From Stereocaulon alpinum (lineage: Eukaryota > Ascomycota > Lecanoromycetes > Lecanorales > Stereocaulaceae), in contig JAEUBA010000075.1 in NCBI GenBank assembly GCA_018257865.1, positions 96,845 through 160,844 on the forward strand: a stretch of 64,000 nucleotides of DNA, in the 5' to 3' direction. Both the position numbers and the translations under genes were made by a program. Shown here piece after piece: positions 10,198 to 21,561 of this stretch (its first letter is position 1; each line of letters begins with the position of its first letter). The notes under the pieces are model-generated. The model did no database searches and was not told the DNA's origin. It saw nothing but the letters and a program-made list of their open reading frames with translations.

Positions 10198-11579
10198 TTA
10201 CAGTTTTGATGACCCACTCGGTCGATCCAAAAGCTTGGTTTCACGTTGATAATTCTTGACTAGCTGCCTGACAGCAAGATCGAGCATAACATCCTCCGAG
10301 CCACCCGGTATCCGAGCACCAGGAACATCGCGATATATGCCTATGAGTATTGGATTAGCCACTTCTCTACTTTACTACCTTCAGAAGATGACGCACGCTC
10401 AGCAATCTCCCCCTTTCCCGTTCTCGTGTACCCGTTCCCACCAAACAATAGTACAGCACATCTAGCACACTCGTCCAGTACCATTCCAGCTTGCGCTTTT
10501 GCCAGGGCTGTAAGCCCGCCTAACTCAACGTCCGCCTCAGCCTTTGAGAGCTTCGTCATCTGATAGACGAATTGCTCCATCCAAGCCCACTGACTTTCCA
10601 AAAGCGCCCCAGCTTTTGCAAGTCTATGCCTCACGACAGCTTGTTCCATGAGCACCTTCCCAAATGCTTCTCTTTGCAAACAGTACTCAAATGCAGCGCT
10701 CAATGCTACTCTTGCTTGCCTAGTAACTCCAACAGCAATGGTAAGCCGCTCATGGTTGAAATTCGTCATGACGTATTTCATGCCTTGGCCTTCTTCGCCG
10801 ATGAGATTGGAAACAGGTACCCGAACGTCAGAGAGTTCGATGAAAGTCGTCCCAGCTGTGGGTTGGCCACCCACTTTGAGCCGCCGCATGCTGACGCCAG
10901 GATAGTCAAGGAGAGGGACGACCAACATGGATAAACCTGAGGGGCCAGGCCCACCGGTCCGGACAGCCATCGTGCATAAATGTGACCAGATGCCATTCGT
11001 AATCCACTTCTTTGTCCCATTGATGATGTACTCCCTCCCATCATCGCTCTTCTCAGCCGTAGTTTCGATATTAGCAACATCGCTCCCAGCTCCCGGCTCC
11101 GTAATAGCGATGCAGGTCCTCTTTTTTCCTAACAGTAAATCCGGTAGGAACCTCTCCTGTAACTCTTTACTCCCAAACTTGATGAGAGGTGGGACACCAA
11201 ACGCCATGCCAGTCGTCAAACTAGCAGACGGTCCAGCAAGGCCTGAGCGCGACATCTCGTCACAGAAGATCGACGTATGCAGGTAATCCCATTCTTCCAC
11301 TTTCACTACCCCTAAAATATCACGAATGCCTAGTTTGTGTAGCCATTCGACGGGCAATGGTGCAGGCAGGTTGGGGATGAGCATATTCGCTTCGGCGAAT
11401 GTCTGGAACACGTGGGGCGGGACCGCCTCCTCCCGCTCCCAGTCCAGGGCATGTTGGTGGAGGTTTTCTGTAACGAAGGACCGGCATGCTTTTTGCCATC
11501 GGAGGTGGGAAGGGGTATAGTAGGCGGAGGGTAGGCCGCAGAGGTATGGTGGCTCGGAGAAGGGGATTGGCCTAGGCAT
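10198..11579 (-). CDS. Acyl-CoA dehydrogenase, peroxisomal (C-terminal SKL)
   Basis: FAD-dependent acyl-CoA dehydrogenase, alpha,beta-desaturation step of fatty-acid or branched acyl-CoA oxidation. Exons 11579..10397 and 10340..10198 give 441 residues. The first ATG is 11579 (MPRPIPFSEPPYL), since the longer open frame to 11627 starts with TTG. ACAD signature 1 reads ITEPGAGSDVAN and the second conserved region CLQREAFGKVL. Exon 2 restores the family ending IYRDVPGARIPGGSEDVM, which is lost if the frame is read through the 56 bp intron (10341..10396, GTGCGT..CATAG, branch GCTAATC). The last three residues are SKL, a canonical type 1 peroxisomal targeting signal, and there is no mitochondrial presequence, so peroxisomal location is inferred. 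Acyl chain specificity is unknown. Confidence 0.92.
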
Positions 11580-13174
11580 AGTCGTCGATGAGGTTATCGC
11601 AACGGTGCGAGGCGTGGATTCTATCAACGCAATTCAAGTATTGATGTTTAAGTATGCACAGGGATATTAGCATAAGGTAGCTGTTCAGAGTCTCGTCGGC
11701 TGTTGCTCAATGCGGAGACGGCAGAGGGATGCCGAGGCTGTCAGCCGAGTCAGAATTGAGGGTCCAACTAGAGCCTTTTGAATCATGTAGTCTTAGCCTT
11801 AGAATTGGGCTATCATTCATGGCTGGGGAGGCCGTATCTAGGGTATTTGGTGAAGAGTGAGTTCGTCCAGATAACATGCCAGAATGAAGCACGTTTATCC
11901 TAAATACCGACACAATAGAGGTCCACAAATAGGGCCAAGCCCCTGCCACAGACCTCATGTTGTCAATATGGCATTTCGCCGTGCTTCATGCGAATCAAGA
12001 GCGACCGGCTATCGCTCTGTTTGAAACCGAGTCTCTTCCCAGCAAAGGAAGATTGGACATTGATACCCTCAACATACACTTATCAACCTTCTGTGAGTAT
12101 CAAGTCGACGTCGTCCGTCATAATGACTTCCGAAAATTGTAGGGACGGGCCCCGCTGTTCGAGTACATGCGATATCTGCTCAAAAGCTAACGTACTCAGG
12201 ACTCAATGGGTCTACCATCTGCACCAATTCAAATCATAGCGGGATACGCTAGCCAGAGCCATGGCTGCAAAAGCAGTAAGCCTTCAACGTCGACCCTTCA
12301 TAGCACCTACCACCATCATTCTCAGACCAATGCGTACACGCCATTGCCAGTGTCATCTGCAAATTAGCAGTCCCCGTGACAATCTGAAACAACTCCACAG
12401 CCTATAAAACGGCCCCAGAATTGTTGATGTCATCATCTATCAGTAGTGTCGCACTGTCGAGGCTTATCACCCCAAATCCATTCGAATAACCCGAACACTC
12501 ACCTGCAAGAGCCACTGTCTTCAACCAGAGCGTGACAACAAGCGTCTCAACTTCGACGAAAACTGATAGCAAAGGGTACTAATGAGGCGTCTGCAGCAGG
12601 GTTCGATTTTCGTCTACTTCTGCTCAGTGTAGTGATGGAAAGACAACGCTTGTCCTACGTTTTTGCGAACTGAGCATGATCTCGGCGTCTCTACTGCTAG
12701 GACGATGGGATTAGTGGGCCCTGAGAGAATCTGTAGTACAAGTGCTTCCCAGACCTCATGTGCAATGCCTTGGATTCAATGACGGACTCGAAGTTTATGG
12801 TTAGATCGCCTGTCACGACCTCTCGCCGGCATTCTCGTCTGTAGAGTTCAGGGAGCCTCTTCCAGTCACTGAACACAGATCTCTCTTCGTTCTTGCCATT
12901 GATGATATCATGTCACCACGCACCTAGTTTCCCAACGTCCAATATCGGACTACTTACAACCCACGCCTCCAAGACAGTGTTGTGTGCGCACAAGAAACGT
13001 GGAAGACAGAGTTCATGGGTGAGCAATTTGCAATGATGTTCGCGGACTATGTCTCTATCGCAGGACAACCTTAGAGGCTTCGCATTCTGATACGATGGAG
13101 CAACGAGAAAGTGCGCCCGGCTACGATACCAGAGATGGTGCGCTATGTAGGGTAAAGCTCTGTTCCATCATTTG
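11580..13174. other. Intergenic, no supported gene
   Basis: This 1.6 kb lies upstream of the acyl-CoA dehydrogenase and downstream of the broken DUF7730-type gene. Only short overlapping frames below 85 codons are present and none has recognisable features. Confidence 0.5.
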
Positions 13175-13903
13175 CTAGATACTCATCCACTGCTCCTCTA
13201 TCTCCTTCGTCAAATCCTCCAACGGTATAATCATCCCAAATCCTACCCGCGCATGTACCGTGAGTCCTACATCCTGTATCCCCTTAAGCTTCAACAAAGG
13301 CCGCACCCATATCGCTGCTATTGTGAACTCCTCTTCATCGCCATAGATCATCAGAAACAAGCCCAAACTTCTCCGACCCATTCCTGCAGCGAGGTCCCAG
13401 AATCTCATCCACGTTGCATGGACGTCTATGCTAGCAATGCGCCTATCTTCTAGATACCGTCTGCCAAAGAGTGACCATTCTAGCTGCAAATGACGTATGT
13501 CTGCGAAGCGTTGCGGTAGGATAGTATAGTTATATAGATAGACTAGATCGAGAGGCGTTGATGTGCAAAAGATGTTACAATTGTAGAGGATGAAGATGCT
13601 TTCGGCGTAGATGGCGTGGCAGGTTAAGAGAAGCGATATGGAGACGCCTCGCACTTGGTGTGCAACTCCGATGCGCTCACCGTATCTATTCTGTTCCGCT
13701 AAATCCCAGCAAGATGTATCAATGGGGACAGTGCCGAATTGGTCTTCTGCAGATCCTGGAACTGTGTATGTCTGATTCACCAAGCGGTTGGATTTATGTG
13801 TGACGATGAAAGCACGACTTCCAAGTAATTATTCGTAGATATACTGGCGGATTGCTGGTGGGAGCTTAGTTAAAAACAGAGATTGTGGTTGTGGATACAC
13901 TCA
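13175..13903 (-). pseudogene. DUF7730-type protein gene with in-frame stop codons
   Basis: The open part (13783 down to 13175, about 200 codons) has the pattern of fungal DUF7730 proteins: LLLTCHAIYAESIFILYNCN, then LDLVYLYNYTILPQRF and IRHLQLEW. It has no ATG near its start; the first in-frame ATG is about 125 codons in. Reading upstream in the same frame, the conserved family start continues (QSLFLTKLPPAIRQYIYE), then TAA at 13829-13831 where a Tyr codon is usual, then LLGSRAFIV into the open part. A second stop, TGA at 13901-13903, lies further upstream. Both sides of the TAA look like the same domain, so this is best read as a gene broken by at least one nonsense change. A sequencing error at 13829-13831 or an unseen intron are the alternatives. 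Function of the family is unknown. Confidence 0.65.
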
Positions 13904-14684
13904 TAAGGAAGTCTGAGACAGGTCTTTCCGGATTGATGGTCGTGAAGGGGGCCCCTCCCTCACCACTACCGGAGCTCTAGAGAGCTTTTCTCTGTGTGTT
14001 GCCTCTGCAGAGCGAGAACGACCATGATGGAAGAGCTTGTAGATGAGATCGAAGCTGTGCTCGGCCACACTAGGCATGCTTTCGGCGCAATATAGACTAG
14101 TGTACTATGTTGAAAGATGTAGTCCACTCTCGGGTTTAGATCTTGGATGGAATTAGGCTAAATTCGCTGGCCAGATGTTCCACGTCTCTTGTGAATGGTA
14201 GGTTTCTGGGCCGTCTTGATGGAATTTATGATTGAATCTTGAGAGAATATCTAAGGGTCTTGGTGGTGTCAAAAGTTCGCAAGGTCAGACAAGCGAGGTC
14301 ACATACGTTGTGCCTCAGTACGAGATATCGGCTGGGAGTCAATGCAGATGTTGCATTGCCCGGCAAAACTACGATGCGTTTCCCCAGGTCCTCTGAGTGG
14401 CAATTCAGAGCACCATGATCATCGTAGCTAAACGTTCTTCGAAGGTTGAGACATGCGAGATTCCAGATAGTCCATATTTTCTTTAAGTGGGCGCCCTTTC
14501 TCCGACGGTGTAAGTTTCTACAAAAGACTATATGATTAGGTAAGAGCAAATTCGAAGTAACAAAGAACACTAGACAATTCATAGGGACTGATGGTGAGGA
14601 CAAAAGTCGAAGGATGTGACTTGCAACGGTACAACAGTAGGATCGATCGATGACTAATCGGGAAAACTTGCCGCCGCTGAACAG
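13904..14684. other. Upstream region of MAK21
   Basis: This 0.8 kb lies between the broken DUF7730-type gene and MAK21. A GACTAAT branch-like sequence at 14652-14658 and a CAG at 14682-14684 could be the end of a 5' intron. The matching donor and first exon were not found with certainty; a GTAAGA at about 14535 is one candidate. Confidence 0.35.
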
Positions 14685-14717
14685 ATCGCTACCAAATTCT
14701 TCGACGGCTCGAAGCAA

Positions 14718-17700
14718 ATGAACTCATGGCGCTCTCAATATAAAGCTATGGCCACTAAATACAAGGAACATGTCGAGGGTCAAGTTCAACCTACCGAATT
14801 TCCGGACCTTAACCCGGATGCATTGCTAAGCTTAGCCCAGAAAATTGAGACCAATCTCAAGAAACCCGGAAGGGGCGCGGTTTCCAAAGCCGTACCAGCG
14901 AGGCCGAAGGCGAACAAATCCAAAAAAGAGAAGGCCCGTGGAGATTTATCAAATGGGGCTGCAGAGCCCAAAGCTTATCCTAAAGTACAAGCTGTTGGCA
15001 AGACGCCATCAACAAGGGAGCAAAGGCCAGCACCACCGCCCAAGTCCACCCAGGGAAAGAAGCGGTCGTTGGATGGACGAGTCAAGGAATCTGGGCTTGT
15101 TAAACCCGGAGACAATGTAAATGGTATCAAGCTTGGGACAAGGACGCGGAAACCTACAGCAGACAAGGATGCCAGCATCGAAGACGATATTCAGGCACTT
15201 GGTGGCACTAAGGATGACATGGAGCTCATTGCCAATGTTCCATCAGACTCGGAGCTCGAGGGGGATATAGCTGAGACCGCCGAGCCCGCCAGAGGTGATC
15301 TCAGGAAAGAGTTGCAACAACTGGTGAGGCAGCTTGGTGTGGACAAGAGGCCGCAAAATGATTTATCAGAGACTTCAGATTCGGAGATGGCGGATGAATT
15401 GCAGGATTCAGAGCCCAGGACTCAGGAGGGCGGAAGAATGCCACCGCCAACTGTGAACGGTCTCAAACCAGAAACTAAAACTCCAAAGCCAACCAGTAAA
15501 AGCACAATCGCACTTGCTCTCCCACCGCAGCCTCAGTGGCATACCGCTCCATTGCCCATACTACATACGCCTCTCCAGGAAACTGTAGCTATACCACGGG
15601 ACCTCTCAGATCGCCTTCAGGAGTATGCGAAATCTCTACTGGAGACCGAAAACAAGCAATATGCGGCACAAAATACATCCGCCTCGTCAGCACACCAATT
15701 CTACTCTACAATCATGTCATCAGGTACACTCTCGGACAAGATCTCTGCTCTGACTCTCTCGGTACAAGAGTCTCCCGTCCACAACATGAAGGCTTTGGAA
15801 AGCCTAGTTGGCTTGGCTCGTAAACGCAGCAGAGGTCAGGCTGTTGAAGTACTAGGAGCTTTAAAAGATCTCTTTGGCCCTGGTAATCTTCTTCCCTCGG
15901 ACAGGAAGCTCAGGACATTTGCAAGCCAGCCGGCATTGTCTGCAGCTTTTGAGCCTGAGGACTTCCAATGGACGTCAAGAGAGCCGCTCCCAAAGGAGCT
16001 AGAGAAATCGCACTTAATTGTATGGGCATACGAAGACTGGTTGAAAAGTACCTTTTTGGAGGTCTTGAAGATCATTGAGACATGGTGCAATGATGAAGTG
16101 GCTTTTGCCAGAGGCAAAGCCGTTGACTATGTCTGTCAGCTCTTGAAAGAGAAGCCCGAGCAGGAAGCGAACCTTCTTCGGCTCCTCGTTAACAAGCTTG
16201 GTGACTCGGACAAGAAAATCGCTTCCAAGACGTCTTTCAATATTCTACAGCTAGAGACTACGCATCCGCTTATGAAGCCAACTATAATTTCAGCAATGGA
16301 ATCAGACCTACTTTTCCGGCCTGGCCAAAGCTTACACGCCCAGTACTACGCAACGATCACTCTGAACCAAACGGTCTTGAGTGGTAAGGAAGAAGGAGTT
16401 GCAAGGAAGCTGCTCGATATCTACTTCAATTTGTTCATCAAGTTGTTGGAAAAGCCAGTGACAAAGGCCAAAGCCACAGCTACGGGCGTCAACAGCATTA
16501 CCATTAACAAAAAGGGCGAAGTGCAAGGCGGTGGAGGATCTGCGGGTAAGAAAGCCCAGAAGAAGCAGGCCGAGAAGGAGAAAGCCACAACTGTTGATGA
16601 GGATTTGCGAGAGAAGATGTTGTCAGCCGTGCTCACTGGAGTCAATCGTGCAATGCCCTTCACCAATACCAACGATGAATCCTTCGAAAAGCACTTAAAT
16701 ACGCTCTTTGCAGTGACACATTCGTCAAATTTCAATACAAGTATACAAGCACTCATGCTGATTCAGCAACTGAATGGCTCGCACCAAGGCTCAGTAGATC
16801 GATTCTACCGAACACTCTACGAATCATTGCTCGACCCCCGTTTACTAACGTCTTCCAAACAAGCTCTGTACCTCAACCTCCTGTTCAGAGCACTAAGATC
16901 CGACCTCAACGTCAAGCGAGTCAAAGCATTCGCAAAACGCTTGCTCCAAGTAGTAGCCATGCACCAACCCTCCTTCACATGCGGAACGCTCTACCTCCTC
17001 CGCGAACTCGAAAGTGTATTCGCCAACCTCTCGTCCTTCATAGACGAAGCCGAAGCAGACGATGACGACGAAGAAGAGACATTCCGCGACGTCGAAGACA
17101 CAGCAGCCAACCGAGCTTCTGAAATCACCACCGCCCCAACCTCCTCACAACAACCCCACACCAAATCCACCTATGACGGTCGAAAGCGCGACCCCGAATA
17201 CAGCAACGCAGATAAATCCTCCCTGTGGGAAGTCCTCCCTCTAACAAAACACTACCACCCCTCCGTCTCCCTCTTCGCAACCTCCCTACTCACTCACGCA
17301 CCCATGCCCCCAAAACCAGATCTCAGCCTCAACACACTAATCCACTTCCTCGACCGCTTCGTATACCGCAACCCCAAATCAACATCCGCATCGAAAACGA
17401 AGGGAGCAAGTATCATGCAGCCCCTCGCTGGAGGGGACTCAAGCGCGTTGCTCGTTTCAAGGTATTCGGAGAAAGAGCGAGCTAGACAGCCTGTCAACTC
17501 CGAAGCATTTTGGAGACAGGGAAGTGAGAAGGTTGGTGCGGATGAGGTGTTCTTTCATAGATACTTCGCTACGCTTGGTAGAGGGAGGGAGAAAGCTAAG
17601 AAGAAGAAAGAGAATAAGAAGAAGGGTGAGGATGAGGGGAGCGAGAGCGAAGGTGACGAAGAAGAGATTTGGAAGGCGCTTGTGGATAGTAGGCCTGAGG

Positions 17701-18077
17701 TTGAGGGGGGTAGCGAGGTTGGATTCAGCGATGAGGATCCTGACTTTGGTAGCGAGATGGAGGGGTTGGAAGATGAAGATGAGGAGGGAGGAGCTAAGAT
17801 CAATGGCCAGGAAGCAGGGGATGTTGACAATGCATCTCTTGAATTGGGTGATGAAGACGATGAAGCACTATTTGATAGCGATGAGGAGGTGCCGAGCGAT
17901 CTTGAGCAAGCATTTGAGAAGGAGGTGCATGGGAGTAGGAAGAAGACGGGAGCAGCAGCGCCGACTGCAGAGGAAGGAGAGAAGCGAAGCAAGAAGAGGC
18001 GAAGGCTCAGGAGTCTGCCTACCTTTGCGTCTGCGGAGGATTATGCGAAGATGCTGGATGAGGATGACGATGAATGA
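14718..18077 (+). CDS. MAK21: MAK21/NOC1 ribosome biogenesis protein (CBF/Mak21 family)
   Basis: Long single frame of 1119 residues. MAK21 (NOC1) pairs with NOC2 in the nucleolus to assemble and export pre-60S particles. The N-terminus is basic and disordered after NPDALLSLAQKIE, a usual early block of fungal homologs. Residues about 290-760 are helical repeats. The CBF/Mak21 domain follows, with SSKQALYLNLLFRAL, the HYHPSVSLFA motif (about residue 845) and FLDRFVYRNPK. The tail is strongly acidic and ends DEDDDE, with a basic KRSKKRRRLR patch before it. The frame stays open upstream of ATG 14718 back to a TAA at 14655, and the codons from 14685 look coding (ATKFFDGSKQ). The true start may therefore be in an upstream exon. 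It converges on the CLC gene, 161 bp apart. Confidence 0.92.
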   Translation: MNSWRSQYKAMATKYKEHVEGQVQPTEFPDLNPDALLSLAQKIETNLKKPGRGAVSKAVPARPKANKSKKEKARGDLSNGAAEPKAYPKVQAVGKTPSTREQRPAPPPKSTQGKKRSLDGRVKESGLVKPGDNVNGIKLGTRTRKPTADKDASIEDDIQALGGTKDDMELIANVPSDSELEGDIAETAEPARGDLRKELQQLVRQLGVDKRPQNDLSETSDSEMADELQDSEPRTQEGGRMPPPTVNGLKPETKTPKPTSKSTIALALPPQPQWHTAPLPILHTPLQETVAIPRDLSDRLQEYAKSLLETENKQYAAQNTSASSAHQFYSTIMSSGTLSDKISALTLSVQESPVHNMKALESLVGLARKRSRGQAVEVLGALKDLFGPGNLLPSDRKLRTFASQPALSAAFEPEDFQWTSREPLPKELEKSHLIVWAYEDWLKSTFLEVLKIIETWCNDEVAFARGKAVDYVCQLLKEKPEQEANLLRLLVNKLGDSDKKIASKTSFNILQLETTHPLMKPTIISAMESDLLFRPGQSLHAQYYATITLNQTVLSGKEEGVARKLLDIYFNLFIKLLEKPVTKAKATATGVNSITINKKGEVQGGGGSAGKKAQKKQAEKEKATTVDEDLREKMLSAVLTGVNRAMPFTNTNDESFEKHLNTLFAVTHSSNFNTSIQALMLIQQLNGSHQGSVDRFYRTLYESLLDPRLLTSSKQALYLNLLFRALRSDLNVKRVKAFAKRLLQVVAMHQPSFTCGTLYLLRELESVFANLSSFIDEAEADDDDEEETFRDVEDTAANRASEITTAPTSSQQPHTKSTYDGRKRDPEYSNADKSSLWEVLPLTKHYHPSVSLFATSLLTHAPMPPKPDLSLNTLIHFLDRFVYRNPKSTSASKTKGASIMQPLAGGDSSALLVSRYSEKERARQPVNSEAFWRQGSEKVGADEVFFHRYFATLGRGREKAKKKKENKKKGEDEGSESEGDEEEIWKALVDSRPEVEGGSEVGFSDEDPDFGSEMEGLEDEDEEGGAKINGQEAGDVDNASLELGDEDDEALFDSDEEVPSDLEQAFEKEVHGSRKKTGAAAPTAEEGEKRSKKRRRLRSLPTFASAEDYAKMLDEDDDE

Positions 18078-18238
18078 GGTAATGAATTACTTTGTATAGA
18101 TCAAAGCAGATACCTTAGCTATATGTGCAGACTCAAAAGTATAATATAAGCAGCAAACCTCATCCTATATACTCATTTCCTTGTACAAGATAAAATCAAC
18201 CAGGCTGACTTCCATTCTGCCCCATGAGTGAGTGACAC

Positions 18239-20647
18239 TCAATGCTTCAGCCCCTCCAACCAAACCACCAGCCTTTTCTTGATAATCACTCCCACCAACT
18301 TCCCCGTCCCTTCCTCCACCACACAAAGATGCCGAAGCCCCAACTTTCCAAACATCTCAACCGCATACTCCATAGGCGCCTTGGCACAAATAGTTAACGG
18401 AGTCCGATCCACAAAAGCCGTCAGATCGAATTCGCCCTCCTCTCCCTGACCGAGCAGTCTGACTTTGCAGCTCCTATCCCAGATCCCGCCGAGTTCAGAC
18501 AATCCGAAATCGAGTTCGCCTTCCGCAAGATAGCCTTGCAGCATACCGTCTTGGACGAGGACGAGGCCGGCGTCTAATAGTCCTCGCTCTTTGAGCTTTT
18601 CGAGCTTTTCCTCGAGGATTATGCGTGGGACCATGTTGTCCTTTGGAACATGGACTGTGATATCGTTCATGGTTTGTTTTGGTGGGATGAGTTCTTCCAC
18701 TAGGTGTTTCTCCTTTTGTACGAGGCCCGTTGCGTGGTCAGAGTCAAGGAATGGGTGTCCGAGGACAGTCTGGGCGAGATCGTAGACGCCTTCTCGTTCG
18801 AGGGCATCGGCGACCCACTTAGCGACGAGGATGGCGATCATGTGTGGGACTATGTATTCGAGTTCGCCTGTGAGCTCGAACATGATGACGCATAGAGATA
18901 TGGTCATGCGTGAGACCCCAGCCAGGAACGCAGCGGCGCCGACCATGGCGAAGATACCGGGCGAGATATCCGTGATCCATTGGCCGATCAGGCGACCGAA
19001 GAAGGCACCAGCATCAAGGGCAGGGATGATGATTCCGGAGGGGACTTTGCAACCGAACGTGATGATTGTCAGTACGAGCTTGGCAAGGGTGCCGTAGACG
19101 AGCCAGCCAATATATTTAGGCGGGGAACCCTTCGCCTCATTCTGGCAGATCCAGGTCTCAGTGTTGCTACGGCAATCTTGCAGAAGATATCTGATGATTT
19201 TGTCGCCAGGCTCACGAGTCATTGGGTTGGGATACTGGAGGAGGCCGGTTGCGAGAACGACGAGAAAGACTTCGAAGACCGGGTACTTCTTGATGATGTC
19301 AAGTTGACGGAAACTCTTGGACCACATGAAGTTAACTTTGCAGAAGATCCCACCCCATAAGCCCCCAGCGATGCCGAGGAGTACGAAGACCAGATAATGG
19401 ACGGGAGAGTAAGTTGTTCCGTAATTGGTCTCGTAAAGGGCGAGTTTCCCGGTGCCAGTTGGGTTGAGAGCTTTCAAGATCATCGCGGCCCAGAGCGAGC
19501 AGAAGAATGCTCGCCAGAGGACCTTTCTAGGGAAGTATGTACTAATCTCCTATTGCACGATGAGTACCCAAGAGGGTAGAAGGCTTGAGAACGTACCTCA
19601 TAGCTGAATAGAACGCCGCCAATGGGTGCGCCAAAAGCAACCGATAGCCCTGATGAGCAGCCAGCACTGAGGAGCTCACGCATCTTCCTTCCATTGTCCC
19701 GATACTTTGGGAAACGCATCCCGACCAAGTAGGCTACGCAGGTCGAGATATGGACGAACGGCCCTTCTTTGCCTAAACACATGCCTGTAGCAACGGCGAA
19801 GATAGCCCCGACGGCTTTGACGAAGAGGACTTTGAAGTCTAGGAAGTGTGGTATCACGAAGCCGGAGAGTATGGTCTTGATCTCTGGTATGCCCGAGCCA
19901 GCAGCCAGATACATTGATTTTCCGACAATCGTTTGATCCGTGCCCGAGCCCGGTCCATGGTGTTGTTTACCGGCGTGCCCAGGTGCTGCAGCAGGTAGAT
20001 TGGACTTGGTGGTCATGGTGAGGGAGGAGCTAATGACCCCATACAGAAGAGCGAACCCCACAAAGACGGCGAAAGCTCTGTACCAATGGTCCGTCCACAT
20101 GTGCCATTCTTCACAACTTTCTCCCAGGTTTGCTCTCTTAACACCCAATGGAGCACGATCCGTACAACAGCTTTCTCGATTTGAGAGTACATTCGTTTTG
20201 CAGTAGCCCAACTTCCAATCGCTCACTGTAGCCTCTGCAATGTCAACGAGGAAGGCGACGCAGGCTGCGAAGATGCCAATGATGGCGGCTGCGATCCAGC
20301 CCGAGCAGTCTTCAAATGTGGAGACGATAGCATATCGAAAGCCTGGTTTGGAGTGGACAGAACGATAACGGTAGGAGGATTTGACCTATGAGTTGTCAGT
20401 TGGGGGTTCTGTTGGGGGGGAGTGGCTGTCTGACAAGATCGTGAAGCCAGTCAATGGTAGTATAGTCATTGTATGGTAAGCGTTCGCCAACAGGCGAATT
20501 GTGAAGAGCTAGTTCATCTTTGCTCACATGGGAGCCAATAACTGATCGAGCTTCGGTTTCTTGCTGGACGGCACTCAATCGCCTATTATTAGCAGCATTG
20601 TAGAGGAGCTTAGTCCGCTCAGTAGCCTGCTCTTCGTCTTGGGGCAT
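18239..20647 (-). CDS. CLC-family chloride/proton exchanger
   Basis: Intracellular CLC protein, GEF1 type by motif. Exons 20647..20435, 20385..19597 and 19549..18239 give 770 residues. The selectivity filter reads GSGIPEIKT, the gating glutamate lies in GKEGPFVH, and the proton glutamate lies in LFSYEE, rebuilt by the second join (FSYE-EISTYFP). Having both glutamates points to 2Cl-/H+ exchange rather than a channel. Two CBS domains fill the C-terminus (about residues 600-770). The start at 20647 (MPQDEEQATERTKLL) is the first ATG of the frame; the longer frame begins with GTG. Intron 1 (20386..20434, 49 bp) has a weak donor GTCAGA. Intron 2 (19550..19596, 47 bp) has GTACGT..AATAG. Role in vesicle acidification and copper/iron handling is inferred from yeast Gef1. 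Confidence 0.93.
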
Positions 20648-21000
20648 GCCTGGGCAACAGTTGGCGCTTCGTAGGCTGATGGATGGTGGCAGAAGCACAT
20701 GGCAGAATCAGTTATGGATGTTTGAAGGCTGCAAGTACTTCTCCATGGAGTTCTAGCCCTGGAGATGGCGCGCATCTCTGTGGGGTATGCGCCTGCGCTG
20801 TTATCGGCAGATGTCTGGACTGGCATTGGTGGTACGTAGCACAATGGTGGTAGATAAGAGTAGTGTATCCTTCCTTCGCGCTGATCTGATAAGCCCAATC
20901 TTGATTCTTGGCACCAAGACGCCTGCATCATAGCCTAAGACTTAGCCTTCATAGGGTACCTTGGGCTAGACCGTTTCAGGAATTAAGTTACCCAGTATCT

Positions 21001-21027
21001 GGCACATGGCACATGGCACATGGCACA
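21001..21027. repeat. GGCACAT tandem repeat, four copies
   Basis: A 7 bp unit GGCACAT is repeated three times plus GGCACA, inside the divergent region between the CLC gene and the secreted protein gene. A minisatellite of this size is length-variable in principle; no function is visible. Confidence 0.85.
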
Positions 21028-21561
21028 GGAACACCAACATCGAAATGCGATACCTGCGTCAGCTCTATCTTCCGACATCAATCTCCGGATCTTACAGGAG
21101 CAAACCAAGTAAGCCGACTCGGAGTCTATTGGTTGGCTCGTGGATTTCGACTACAACACACAATCAGCTCCAGTGACTACGCGTCTTTGCTTCTCTCACA
21201 TACACAGCATTCCCTGGAGAAAAGGGTCACCGTGAGAAGCTTTCCAGCTTGTAGAAGCTGATGATATAGATGCTCCTTTTTGGTTACCACCTTCTTGTAT
21301 CAACATACCTATATGATGCCATATTACCAAACAGTCATTGTGCTCCAGATTTTGCATGCGCAGTTGATCCTAACCGCCAGGCCCACAGCAGTGCCGCAGA
21401 TACCACAACCTGAAATCTAGACAGACGTTTCACAACCATGTCTCGGCTACCACGCCTCCTATGTACTGAACCTCCCTTGAAGCTGGGGATAGCTAAGGTT
21501 TCTACACTTTCTACGCTGTAACAGTCGTTTCAACGTAGTGTGACCTGTCTCTTTGCCTTAC

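Noticed and set aside
14226..14717. 163-codon minus-strand open frame ending at the MAK21 start
   Set aside because: It begins with TTG, has no recognisable motif and overlaps the likely MAK21 upstream exon and promoter.
17600..18070. Highly repetitive purine-rich stretch at the MAK21 3' end
   Set aside because: It is the acidic/basic low-complexity tail of the protein in frame, not a repeat element.
20575..20931. 118-codon minus-strand open frame overlapping CLC exon 1
   Set aside because: It runs in another frame through the CLC start exon, and the CLC frame has the conserved N-terminal pattern.
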